Origin: Sporichthyaceae bacterium
Lineage (GTDB): Bacteria > Actinomycetota > Actinomycetes > Sporichthyales > Sporichthyaceae
NCBI GenBank assembly: GCA_036493475.1
Contig: DASXPS010000077.1
Span: forward strand, 1 to 39,743
DNA length: 39,743 bases
Direction: 5' to 3'
Shown here: in pieces, positions 15,140 to 22,086 of the stretch
How positions within the stretch are numbered: position 1 is the first letter of the stretch
How the letters are laid out: each line of letters starts with the position of its first letter
The notes under the pieces: generated by a model
Databases searched by the model: none
Told to the model about the DNA's origin: nothing
What the model saw: the letters and a program-made list of their open reading frames with translations, nothing else
Made by a program: the position numbers and the translations under genes

Positions 15140-15892
15140 ATGACGCTGGACTGGGCCGCAAACTTTCGCGGGACCGCCCGCCCGCAGCTGCGCCGTGGTC
15201 TGCCGCCGCTGACCCGGGTCAGCAAGACCGTCGCGCTCGGCGTGCTGCTGCTCGCCGTGGTGCTGGCGATGGCTTACTTCGCGGTACTGCGCCCGCGGGC
15301 ACATGCGGTGGACAAGGTCAACGCGCAGGCCGCGGTGGTCACCGCGGCCAACGACTCACTGCGCACGCAGATCGCCACTCGGCATGCCGAGGAGGCCCAG
15401 CTACCCCAGCTGCGCACGCTGTCCGGGGCCATCGACAGCCGGTTCCCGCCCACCGCGGAGCAGGCCAAGATGTTCACGATGATCACCGCGGCGGCCGCCG
15501 CCGCGGGCATCGCGCCGCAGTACCTGACGAATCTGACGGTGGCTCCGCCGGCGGATTCCTCGGCGTCCGCGTCCACCTCGGCGCACCTGCCGGGGGTCGG
15601 CACTGCCATCGGCCAGGTCGCCGCGCAGCAGGTGTCGCTGGACGCAAAGGGCACCCCGGCGCAGGTACGCGCGTTCGTCGCCAACCTGGAGAAGCTGCCG
15701 CGGGCCTTTGAGATCACCGCGGTGAACCTGACCCAGGCAGCAGTCGGCACCACCGGCACCACCACGCCGCCGCCCGCGGTCGTCTCCCCGGACGCCGGCC
15801 TGGAGCAGGCCTCGATCACCGGCCAGATGTTCCTGATGCCGAAGGTCGACGATCCCACCAAGGCCACCACGCCGGCGGGCAGCGCGAAGTGA
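15140..15892 (+). CDS. pilO: Type IV pilus alignment protein PilO
   Basis: A cytoplasmic N-terminus of about 29 residues, one transmembrane segment (30-49), a coiled coil (55-95) and a ferredoxin-like domain (about 105-235, with SLDAKGTPAQVRAFVANLEKLP) give the PilO layout; 250 residues is slightly long because of Ser/Ala and Thr/Pro linkers. PilO pairs with PilN to link the PilM ring and motor to the outer parts of the machine. The ATG starts on the base after the pilN stop, and its TGA overlaps the pilD GTG (GTGA, 15889-15892). Confidence 0.9.
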   Translation: MTLDWAANFRGTARPQLRRGLPPLTRVSKTVALGVLLLAVVLAMAYFAVLRPRAHAVDKVNAQAAVVTAANDSLRTQIATRHAEEAQLPQLRTLSGAIDSRFPPTAEQAKMFTMITAAAAAAGIAPQYLTNLTVAPPADSSASASTSAHLPGVGTAIGQVAAQQVSLDAKGTPAQVRAFVANLEKLPRAFEITAVNLTQAAVGTTGTTTPPPAVVSPDAGLEQASITGQMFLMPKVDDPTKATTPAGSAK

Positions 15893-16659
15893 TCGGTGCG
15901 GCAGCCGCCCTGTTCGGGTTGCTGATCGGTTCGTTCCTCAATGTGGTCGTCCACCGGGTGCCAAGGGGGGACTCGGTGGCGGACGGCAGGTCGGCGTGCC
16001 CGGCCTGCGCGGTGAAGATCCGGCCGCGCGACAACATCCCGGTGGTGTCCTGGGTGTTGTTGCGCGGCCGGTGCCGCGACTGTGCCGCCCCCATCTCGGT
16101 GCGCTATCCGTTGGTGGAGGCCGGCACCGCGGCGCTGTTCGGTGCGCTGGGGCTGCGGGTCGGCGCCTCGTGGGTGCTGCCCGCGCTGTTGGTGCTGGCC
16201 GCGGCCGGCCTCGCGCTCGCGCTGATCGACCTGGAGTTCGGTCGGTTGCCGTTCGCCATCACCGTGCCGCTGCTCGCCGCCCTGGCCCTGTTGTTGGTTC
16301 CGGCGGGCATCGCTGACGGGTGGTCACCCGCGGGCACGGCGCTGCTCTCGGCCGCGGCCTGGGTTGCCGTCTACGGCGGGATCTGGCTGGCCACCACGGG
16401 CCGCGGTATGGGCTTCGGTGACGTGGTGTTGGCCCCCAGCCTCGGTCTCGCGCTTGGCTGGCTCGGTTGGGGGCCCAGCCTGGTCGGCCTGCTCGCCGGC
16501 TTCGGTCTGGGCGCGCTGATCGGCGTCGCGCTGATCGCGTCCGGCCGGGTGCAGCGTCGCGCGCAGCTGCCCTTCGGCCCCTACATGCTCGGCGGTGCGG
16601 CACTGGGTGTCTTCGCGGGCTCCGTGCTGTGGACCGGCTACCTCGGCCTTCTCGGCTGA
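15889..16659 (+). CDS. pilD: Prepilin leader peptidase/N-methyltransferase PilD
   Basis: The 256-residue membrane protein has the N-terminal methyltransferase-type zinc region with Cys37-x2-Cys40 and Cys62-x2-Cys65, and the two catalytic aspartates of the GxGD aspartyl peptidases: Asp114 in ALIDLEFGRLP and Asp178 in GMGFGDV. It cleaves and N-methylates type IV prepilins at the cytoplasmic face. It starts on GTG within the pilO stop and ends the plus arm; a long inverted repeat follows 13 bases later. The presence of a complete PilD implies prepilin substrates encoded outside this window. Confidence 0.97.
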   Translation: MIGAAAALFGLLIGSFLNVVVHRVPRGDSVADGRSACPACAVKIRPRDNIPVVSWVLLRGRCRDCAAPISVRYPLVEAGTAALFGALGLRVGASWVLPALLVLAAAGLALALIDLEFGRLPFAITVPLLAALALLLVPAGIADGWSPAGTALLSAAAWVAVYGGIWLATTGRGMGFGDVVLAPSLGLALGWLGWGPSLVGLLAGFGLGALIGVALIASGRVQRRAQLPFGPYMLGGAALGVFAGSVLWTGYLGLLG

Positions 16660-16672
16660 CGCGCTGTGCGCT

Positions 16673-16787
16673 GCTCATTCATGAGCGCAGCGAGTTCTCT
16701 CATACGCGTGGCGTCAGATTTGGTGTCGAATCGGCCCTGAAAATGACGCCCTGCGTATGACAGTGCTCCCGCAGCTCATGAATGAGC
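16673..16787. repeat. Long imperfect inverted repeat, 48-base arms
   Basis: Bases 16673-16720 pair with 16740-16787 without gaps at about three quarters of positions, across a 19-base loop. Perfect blocks are the outer 14 bases GCTCATTCATGAGC/GCTCATGAATGAGC, TCATACGC/GCGTATGA and GGCGTCA/TGACGCC. It starts 13 bases after pilD. It may end pil transcription, or be a remnant of a small mobile or REP-like element. There is no flanking T-run. Confidence 0.75.
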
Positions 16788-16789
16788 AG

Positions 16790-16818
16790 ACGACAGGGGC
16801 ACCCGCGCTGCATAGGGT
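16790..16818 (+). promoter_or_regulatory. Candidate housekeeping promoter of the DUF4389 gene
   Basis: ACGACA (16790-16795), 17 bases, TAGGGT (16813-16818) fits an actinobacterial -35/-10 pair (TTGACA, TANNNT). The predicted start is about 38 bases before the GTG at 16863. It begins right at the outer edge of the inverted repeat, consistent with a transcription boundary there. Confidence 0.4.
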
Positions 16819-16862
16819 GGGGGCCGCGGAACTGCCATCCGCGACGAGCGAAGGAGCTCCCG

Positions 16863-17522
16863 GTGGCCTACCCGGTCAGCTATCGCACGGAGTACCTCGA
16901 GAAGCGCAGCAGATTGCGGGTGTTCTTCCGGTGGGCGCTGGCCATCCCGGTCGCCCTCGCCGCCGCGCTGTGGACGCTGGTCGGCTGCGTCACCGCGGTC
17001 GCGGCCTGGTTCGTGCTGCTGTTCACCGCGAAGTACCCGGCCGGGCTCTACGAGTTCAACAGCAACATCCTGCGCACCCTGTCCCGGTCCGCCGGATACC
17101 TGCTGCTGCAGACCGACCAGTTCCCACCGCTCGGGCTGGGGAAGCACCCGGAGTACCCGATCGAGGTCGTGATCGCGCCCGCGCAGGAGAGCTACAGCCG
17201 GCTGAAGGTGTTCTTCCGGTTGTTGCTCGCGATTCCGATCTACATCGTCTCCGGCGCGTTCGGGTACGCCTACGGCGCGGTCGCCATCGCGAGCTGGTTC
17301 GTGATCGTGGTGCTCGGCCGGATGCCCTTCGGCATGCACTCCGCGCTGGACTTCCTCTACGGCTTCACCGTGCGCTTCTACGGCTACGCGTATCTGATGC
17401 TGACCGACACGTACCCGAGCTTCACCGACGAGCCCGACCTGGACCTGCCGCCCGCGGAACCGATCTGGGCGCCGCCGCCGGACTACCAATCCCCGTACGG
17501 CGGGCCGGTGGCGCCGAACTAG
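16863..17522 (+). CDS. DUF4389-family membrane protein (219 aa)
   Basis: GTG 16863 is chosen because AAGGAG (16851-16856) lies six bases upstream; the frame is open earlier but crosses the inverted repeat. The protein is two similar halves, each with RLRVFFRW-ALAIP or RLKVFFRL-LLAIP leading into hydrophobic segments, then WFVLL/WFVIV followed by (K/R)(Y/M)P; this internal duplication is characteristic of DUF4389. The C-terminus is Pro/Tyr-rich and cytoplasmic-looking. Four hydrophobic segments are predicted by eye. Biochemical function of the family is unknown. It overlaps the convergent sigma factor gene by four bases. Confidence 0.82.
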   Translation: MAYPVSYRTEYLEKRSRLRVFFRWALAIPVALAAALWTLVGCVTAVAAWFVLLFTAKYPAGLYEFNSNILRTLSRSAGYLLLQTDQFPPLGLGKHPEYPIEVVIAPAQESYSRLKVFFRLLLAIPIYIVSGAFGYAYGAVAIASWFVIVVLGRMPFGMHSALDFLYGFTVRFYGYAYLMLTDTYPSFTDEPDLDLPPAEPIWAPPPDYQSPYGGPVAPN

Positions 17523-18247
17523 GCGGCGGAGTCCACAGACAGCTGCGAGGTCTTGATCAGGCCGCGTAGCGCCAGCACCGCGCGGGTGTGCAGCTGGGAG
17601 ATCCGTGACTCGGTCACCCCGAGCACCCGTCCGATCTCCGCAAGGGTGAAGCCCTCGTAGTAGTAGAGCGCGACGATCACCTGATCGCGTTCGCGCAGCT
17701 CGCGGACGTGGCGCAGCAGCAGCGCGCGCACCGCGTCGTCCTCCATGGCCTCACCGGGCGCGGGTGCCTCGTCGACCACCACGAGGTCCTCGGTGGCGGA
17801 GACGGAGGTGAAGGAGACCTTGGCGTAAAGATCGCGCAGGGCGTGCGCGGTGATACCCAGTTCGGCGGCGACCTCGGCCTCGGTGGGCGCCCGGTCCAAC
17901 CGCGCCTGCAAGGTGGCCTGCGCCTTCTCGATGGCCCGGATCTTGTCCCGCACCGAGCGCGGGACCCAGTCCTGGGCTCGCAGCGAGTCGATCATCGCGC
18001 CTTTGATCCGGGGCACCGCGTAGGTCTGGAACTCCAGCCCACGCTCCACGTCGAACTTCTCGATGGCGTCCATCAGCCCGAAAATGCCCTCGGAGACCAA
18101 GTCGGCGGGGTCCACCGTCTGCGGTAGCCCGGAGCGCACCCGCCCGGCCACGTACTTGACCAGCGGCGCGTACTGCAGCACCAAGCGGTTGCGCAGCTCG
18201 GGCGACCCCGTCGCACGGTACTCCCGCCAGATCTCTCTGATCTCCAC
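17519..18247 (-). CDS. whiG: WhiG/FliA-family RNA polymerase sigma factor
   Basis: Region 2 (LVKYVAGRVRSGLP, DLVSEGIFGLMDAIEKFD, FQTYAVPRIKGAMIDSLR), the linker WVPRSVRDKIR and region 4 (YYYEGFTLAEIG-RVLGVTESRISQ) follow WhiG closely, including the region 3 stretch APTEAEVAAELG. WhiG-type sigmas recognise TAAA/GCCGATAA promoters and are silenced by RsiG with c-di-GMP in Streptomyces and Rubrobacter. I prefer GTG 18247 as the start (GGGGGGACGA 3-12 bases upstream); GTG 18268 would add seven residues (RPGGRA). With an RsiG-like gene in the pilus operon and two WhiG-like promoters between its arms, it is the likely specific sigma for the pilus genes. In sporulating relatives WhiG acts in development, so other targets are possible. 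Confidence 0.92.
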   Translation of the reverse strand: MEIREIWREYRATGSPELRNRLVLQYAPLVKYVAGRVRSGLPQTVDPADLVSEGIFGLMDAIEKFDVERGLEFQTYAVPRIKGAMIDSLRAQDWVPRSVRDKIRAIEKAQATLQARLDRAPTEAEVAAELGITAHALRDLYAKVSFTSVSATEDLVVVDEAPAPGEAMEDDAVRALLLRHVRELRERDQVIVALYYYEGFTLAEIGRVLGVTESRISQLHTRAVLALRGLIKTSQLSVDSAA

Positions 18248-18535
18248 AGCTCGTCCCCCCGGCCGCACGTACCTGACAGAAATTCACAGTAAGCAGCGGG
18301 ACGAACGCACTCGGTGACTTCCAGAAAGGACGGTACGAACGGTGGAGTTCTCCCTCGGTCGATCAGACGGCGTAACAGAACCGGTGTGAACTTCAGGAAA
18401 CCCGGCGGCCGTCGGTTGCGTCGAAGCAGCGAAGCGGGGTAACCACGCGAGACGCGGCCGGTCAGACAACGGACACGTCACGGTCATGACCCGTCCTGCC
18501 TAATCACACCCCGACAGCGCAACCGGAGGCCTAGC
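18248..18535. other. 288-base intergenic region between whiG and the 82-aa gene
   Basis: These divergent leaders contain no gene. On the plus side there is one SigF-like promoter candidate (18414-18442) and a good ribosome binding site GGAGG (18525-18529). I found no convincing promoter for whiG; a TACTGT -10-like hexamer on the minus strand lacks a -35 partner. Confidence 0.5.
18414..18442 (+). promoter_or_regulatory. Weak SigF/SigB-type promoter candidate for the 82-aa gene
   Basis: GGTTG (18414-18418), 18 bases, GGGTAA (18437-18442) resembles the SigF-type consensus GGTTT, 16-17 bases, GGGTA, with one mismatch and a long spacer. It would give a leader of roughly 85 bases. Confidence 0.25.
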
Positions 18536-18784
18536 GTGACCGACATGGCGACCGAAATCACCCCGATCTATGACACCGTGGCCTCGGACCTGGGCAGCCC
18601 GATCCCGGCCACCGCGATCGACTGCTCCTACGCCGCGATGGTCAAGCTGGCCACCGCCGGCGACAAGGCCAAGGACGCACCCGCCGGGCCGATCGCGCTG
18701 CCCGCGCCGGCCACGGCCAAGCGTCCCGTGAAGTCCGCCCCGGCAAAGCCGTTCGCCGTGGTTGCGGGCGACAAGGCCAGCTGA
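18536..18784 (+). CDS. Small unrecognised Ala/Pro/Lys-rich protein (82 aa)
   Basis: GTG 18536 has a perfect GGAGG six bases away, and a strong terminator follows 19 bases after the stop, so this is a genuine single-gene unit. The product has no signal peptide, membrane helix or family motif that I know. The N-terminal half (residues 1-45) could be helical and holds one Cys (DCSYAAMVKLA). The C-terminal half is a Lys/Pro/Ala-rich tail (AKRPVKSAPAKP) that looks disordered and basic. Function unknown. Confidence 0.7.
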   Translation: MTDMATEITPIYDTVASDLGSPIPATAIDCSYAAMVKLATAGDKAKDAPAGPIALPAPATAKRPVKSAPAKPFAVVAGDKAS

Positions 18785-18803
18785 ACCGCACGCTGCACAT
18801 CCG

Positions 18804-18840
18804 CAGAGTTCACCGCCCGTTGGTTGGGCGGTGAACTCTG
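18804..18840 (+). terminator. Strong intrinsic terminator after the 82-aa gene
   Basis: A perfect 15-base stem, CAGAGTTCACCGCCC (18804-18818) with GGGCGGTGAACTCTG (18826-18840), closes a seven-base loop and is followed by TTGTT. It lies 19 bases past the stop codon and separates this gene from citrate synthase. Confidence 0.85.
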
Positions 18841-18922
18841 TTGTTCGTGGTGCTGGGCAGCCGGGCCCAAGTTGTCGCTTATGCGTCGGTGCGCGAGACT
18901 GGCGATTAGCGAGAAGGGTTGT

Positions 18923-18942
18923 GTCCCTTCCGGGGAAGGGAC
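18923..18942 (+). promoter_or_regulatory. Hairpin covering the citrate synthase ribosome binding site
   Basis: GTCCCTTC (18923-18930) and GAAGGGAC (18935-18942) form a perfect eight-base stem with a CGGG loop. The right arm contains the GAAGGGA Shine-Dalgarno sequence; the ATG is at 18947. Such a structure would reduce translation unless opened. It is too short for a known riboswitch class. Confidence 0.55.
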
Positions 18943-18946
18943 GTCC

Positions 18947-20302
18947 ATGACCGACACGACATCCGGCAGCGAGACCGTCACCATCGTCGACAACCGCACC
19001 GGTCGCAGCTACGAGCTCCCCATCGCCGACGGCGCCATCAAGGCCGCGCAGCTACGTCAGATCAAGGTCGATGACGAGGACCCGGGACTGCTCTCCTACG
19101 ACCCGGCCTTCACGGCCACCGCCAGCTGTCGTTCGGCGATCACCTTCATCGACGGCGAGAAGGGGATCCTGCGCTACCGCGGGTACCCGATCGACCAGCT
19201 GGCCGAGCGCGCCAGCTTCCTCGAGGTGGCCTACCTGTTGATGAACGGGGAGCTGCCCAGCAAGGACCAGCTCGCCGAGTTCACCCACACGATCACCCAC
19301 CACACCTACGTGCACCAGAACGTCAAGAAGTTCATGGAGGGCTTCCACCACGACGCCCACCCGATGGGCATCCTGGTCGGCACCGTGGGCGCGCTGTCCA
19401 CCTTCTATCCCGAGGCCAAGAAGTTCACCGAGCCGGTGAACCGTCGCCTGCAGATGGCCCGCCTGATCTCGAAGATGCCGACGTTGGCGGCCTACGCCTC
19501 CCGGCACTCCCGTGGCCTGCCCTACGTGTACCCGGACAACGACCTGTCCTACGCCGGCAATTTCCTCAACCTGATGTGGAAGATGTCCGAGCCCAGGTAC
19601 GAGCCGGACCCCATCCTCGAGCGCGCGCTGGACGTGCTGTTCATCCTGCACGCCGATCACGAGCAGAACTGCTCGACCAACGCGATGCGCGCCGTCGGCT
19701 CCTCGCACGTGGACCCGTACTCCGCGGCCGCGGCCGCGGTGGCCGCGCTCTACGGCCCGCTGCACGGCGGCGCGAACGAGCAGGTGCTGAAGATGCTGCG
19801 CGAGATCGGGTCGGTGAAGAACATCCCGGACTACGTGGCGCGGGTGAAGAAGGGCGAGTTCCGCCTGATGGGCTTCGGCCACCGCGTCTACAAGAACTAC
19901 GACCCGCGGGCCCGGGTAGTACGTCAGGTCGCCGAGGACGTATTCAAGGTGACCGGACTGAACCCGTTGCTGGAGGTGGCCGTCGAGCTCGAGCGCATCG
20001 CGCTGGAGGACGACTACTTCATCCAGAAGAAGCTGTACCCGAACGTCGACTTCTACACCGGCATCATCTACGAGGCCATGGGCTTCCCGGCCGAAATGTT
20101 CACCTGCCTGTTCGCCATTGGGCGCATGCCGGGTTGGTTGGCGCAGTGGGAAGAGGGCCTGCTCGACCCCGAGCAGAAGATCGCCCGCCCGCGGCAGCTC
20201 TACATCGGCCCCGACGCGCGCGACTACGAGCCGGTCAGCTCACGGGACCGGGTGCACCACGACCTTTTCACCCCGCCGGACAAGCCGATCGTCGGCGACT
20301 GA
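18947..20302 (+). CDS. gltA: Citrate synthase (type II, hexameric class)
   Basis: Condenses acetyl-CoA and oxaloacetate to citrate at the entry of the TCA cycle. The catalytic residues are all present: His273 in GPLHGGANE, His312 in GFGHRVYKNYDPR and Asp368 in PNVDFYTG. Its 451-residue length and the N-terminal beta-rich domain (TVTIVDNRTGRSYELP) fit the GltA type of actinobacteria and proteobacteria. ATG 18947 is chosen for its ribosome binding site and family N-terminus; the frame opens earlier but upstream codons cross the terminator-proximal leader. It stands alone between a terminator and a convergent tetR gene whose stop is seven bases away. Translation may be modulated by the hairpin at 18923-18942. 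Confidence 0.97.
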   Translation: MTDTTSGSETVTIVDNRTGRSYELPIADGAIKAAQLRQIKVDDEDPGLLSYDPAFTATASCRSAITFIDGEKGILRYRGYPIDQLAERASFLEVAYLLMNGELPSKDQLAEFTHTITHHTYVHQNVKKFMEGFHHDAHPMGILVGTVGALSTFYPEAKKFTEPVNRRLQMARLISKMPTLAAYASRHSRGLPYVYPDNDLSYAGNFLNLMWKMSEPRYEPDPILERALDVLFILHADHEQNCSTNAMRAVGSSHVDPYSAAAAAVAALYGPLHGGANEQVLKMLREIGSVKNIPDYVARVKKGEFRLMGFGHRVYKNYDPRARVVRQVAEDVFKVTGLNPLLEVAVELERIALEDDYFIQKKLYPNVDFYTGIIYEAMGFPAEMFTCLFAIGRMPGWLAQWEEGLLDPEQKIARPRQLYIGPDARDYEPVSSRDRVHHDLFTPPDKPIVGD

Positions 20303-20309
20303 GCGGGAG

Positions 20310-20906
20310 TCAGTTCCCCAACGACAGCGTGGAAAGCCGCTCGGCCTCGACCGGCTCCACCTGCATGCTCAGCAGCACGGCGCGGGCCAGGCGCGAGTCG
20401 GCGCCGGGCTCGGTGAGCCCGTCCAGCGATCGGCGCATGACGGCCAGCGCGCCGCCCACGATGAGGCTGACCGCGACGTCCACGTCCTCGATGACGAACA
20501 CGCCCGCGTCCACCGCGCGTCGCAGCGCGTCGGTGGCGAACGGGCGGACCGCCTCGACGAACAGTTCGTCGCCGTGTGCCAGGTTGACGATCAGCGCGCA
20601 GAACGCGGGGTCGTCATGGGCCAGCCGGACGAATCGGCGCAACGCGCGCATCGCCACCTCGGCCGGTGGATCGTCCGGTCCGGGCGCGCCCACGATCTCC
20701 GCGGCCAACGACTGGATGGCCTCCCGCACCACGGCAGCGACGAGTTCGTCCTTGGATGCGAAGTGGTTCTGGAACGAGCCGATCGCCACGCCGGCCTCAG
20801 CGGTGATGTCCGCGATGCGCAGCCCGGATACCCCGTCGCGGGCGATCACCCGATGCCCCGCCTCCAGCAGGCGGGCCCGGGTGCGGGCACGGCGGGGGTC
20901 AGGCAC
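20310..20906 (-). CDS. TetR/AcrR-family transcriptional regulator
   Basis: Residues 8-60 form the TetR DNA-binding domain with the helix-turn-helix IADITAEAGVAIGSFQNHFASK; the rest (60-198) is a typical all-helical ligand domain that I cannot match to a ligand. Length 198 is normal and the GTG start is supported by the family N-terminus (RRARTRARLLEAG). It is divergent from the dehydrogenase gene at 20986, and the intervening 79 bases contain a 14-base palindrome over that gene's promoter, so it is probably a local repressor of the dehydrogenase and perhaps of itself. Confidence 0.92.
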   Translation of the reverse strand: MPDPRRARTRARLLEAGHRVIARDGVSGLRIADITAEAGVAIGSFQNHFASKDELVAAVVREAIQSLAAEIVGAPGPDDPPAEVAMRALRRFVRLAHDDPAFCALIVNLAHGDELFVEAVRPFATDALRRAVDAGVFVIEDVDVAVSLIVGGALAVMRRSLDGLTEPGADSRLARAVLLSMQVEPVEAERLSTLSLGN

Positions 20907-20950
20907 AGGCCCATTGTGCCGGACGAGTTGAAATTCCGTTCAGAAAGTTC

Positions 20951-20979
20951 TTGAAATCGATTTCACTAAGTCGTACGGT
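20951..20979 (+). promoter_or_regulatory. Promoter of the dehydrogenase gene with an overlapping TetR operator
   Basis: TTGAAA (20951-20956), 17 bases, TACGGT (20974-20979) is a good -35/-10 pair; the ATG comes six bases later (20986), so the transcript should be leaderless, in line with the absence of a Shine-Dalgarno sequence. The perfect palindrome TGAAATCGATTTCA (20952-20965) covers the -35 box and spacer and is a likely operator for the divergent TetR. Confidence 0.65.
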
Positions 20980-20985
20980 CACCGC

Positions 20986-22086
20986 ATGAGACCTGCTTAT
21001 CGCGTGGCTGTGTGGGGCGTTGGCGACGTCGGATCGATCTGCGTGCGGGAGGCCATCCGGCTACCCGAGCTGGAGGTGGTCGCGGCGCTGGTGTACTCAC
21101 CGCAGAAGGCCGGCCGCGACGTCGGCGAGCTGGTCGGGGCCGATCCGATCGGTGTGCTGAGCACCGCCGATCGCGCCGAGTTCCTCGCGGTGGACTGCGA
21201 CGTTGTGCTGCACACCGCGCTGGACCACCCGTTCGCGGACACCCTCACCGACTACGTCGACCTGCTCGAGGCGGGCAAGAACGTCATCACCTCGCACCCG
21301 TACAACAACCTGAACTTCCGCGATCCGGACTTCGCCAAGCGGCTGCAGACGGCCGCCGAGGTCGGTGGGGCTTCGTTCTACGCGGGCGGGGCGAACCCCG
21401 ACTTCGTCGCCCACCGGCTGGCCATGACGCTGACCGGCTTCTCCAACGACATCCGGCAGATCAAGATCGAGGAGTACTTCGACTGCGCGGCGCAGGCGAA
21501 CCCCGGCATCCTCGAGGTCATCGGCCTGAACGGTGACCCGAATCGGGTGATGGACGACACCAGCCCGGCGCTGTGGTACCAGCAGCAGTACTGGTTCCAG
21601 ATGATCCAGCACCTGGCCGACGAGCTGGGTGTGGAGCTGTCCCGCATCGAGGCGGCGTCCTACTCCGAGCCCGCGCCGGTGCGGCTGGAGTCGCCGATCC
21701 TCACCATCGAGCCGGGTCGGGTCGGCCGGGTGTCCTACGAGTCCACCGGCTTCGTGGGCGATGAGCCGTTCCTGGTCATGCGGGTGGGTTGGTACCTGAC
21801 GCCGGCGATGAAGCCCGACGGGGTCACCGCGGACTGCCAGTGGATCTTCTCGATCGAGGGTCGGCCGTCCAGCCGGACGGTGATGAGCATCGAACCCACG
21901 CTGACCAACCTGACAGCGGAGCATAACTGCGCCATGGCCGGCGAACCGGCCGCACCCGGCTACGTGGGGTTCGCCGTCTGCCTGATCCAGGCCATCCCGG
22001 GCGTGGTGTCAGCGCCGGCGGGCATCCGCCCGACGGACATTCCCGCGGTGCACTGGCGGCGGGATCTACGCCTCAGCCGACGGTGA
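20986..22086 (+). CDS. Dihydrodipicolinate-reductase-like NAD(P)-dependent dehydrogenase
   Basis: A Rossmann nucleotide-binding motif (GVGDVG, 11-16) opens the protein, followed by a segment typical of DapB-like and 2,4-diaminopentanoate dehydrogenase-like enzymes (LVYSPQKAGRDVGEL, then CDVVLHTA, AGKNVITSHP, and GGANPDF). At 366 residues it is much longer than DapB (about 245-270), and the HxxxHHxxK catalytic motif of DapB is not evident, so it is not a lysine-pathway DapB. Members of this subgroup are common in mycobacteria and relatives and usually lack an assigned substrate. Expression is probably controlled by the divergent TetR. Its end overlaps the convergent gene by 14 bases. Confidence 0.75.
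   Translation: MRPAYRVAVWGVGDVGSICVREAIRLPELEVVAALVYSPQKAGRDVGELVGADPIGVLSTADRAEFLAVDCDVVLHTALDHPFADTLTDYVDLLEAGKNVITSHPYNNLNFRDPDFAKRLQTAAEVGGASFYAGGANPDFVAHRLAMTLTGFSNDIRQIKIEEYFDCAAQANPGILEVIGLNGDPNRVMDDTSPALWYQQQYWFQMIQHLADELGVELSRIEAASYSEPAPVRLESPILTIEPGRVGRVSYESTGFVGDEPFLVMRVGWYLTPAMKPDGVTADCQWIFSIEGRPSSRTVMSIEPTLTNLTAEHNCAMAGEPAAPGYVGFAVCLIQAIPGVVSAPAGIRPTDIPAVHWRRDLRLSRR

Noticed and set aside
18536-18784. The 82-aa gene as a missing pilin
   Set aside because: It lacks a leader peptide and any hydrophobic N-terminal helix.
20986-22086. Assignment as lysine-pathway DapB
   Set aside because: The protein is about 100 residues too long and the DapB catalytic His/Lys motif is not evident.
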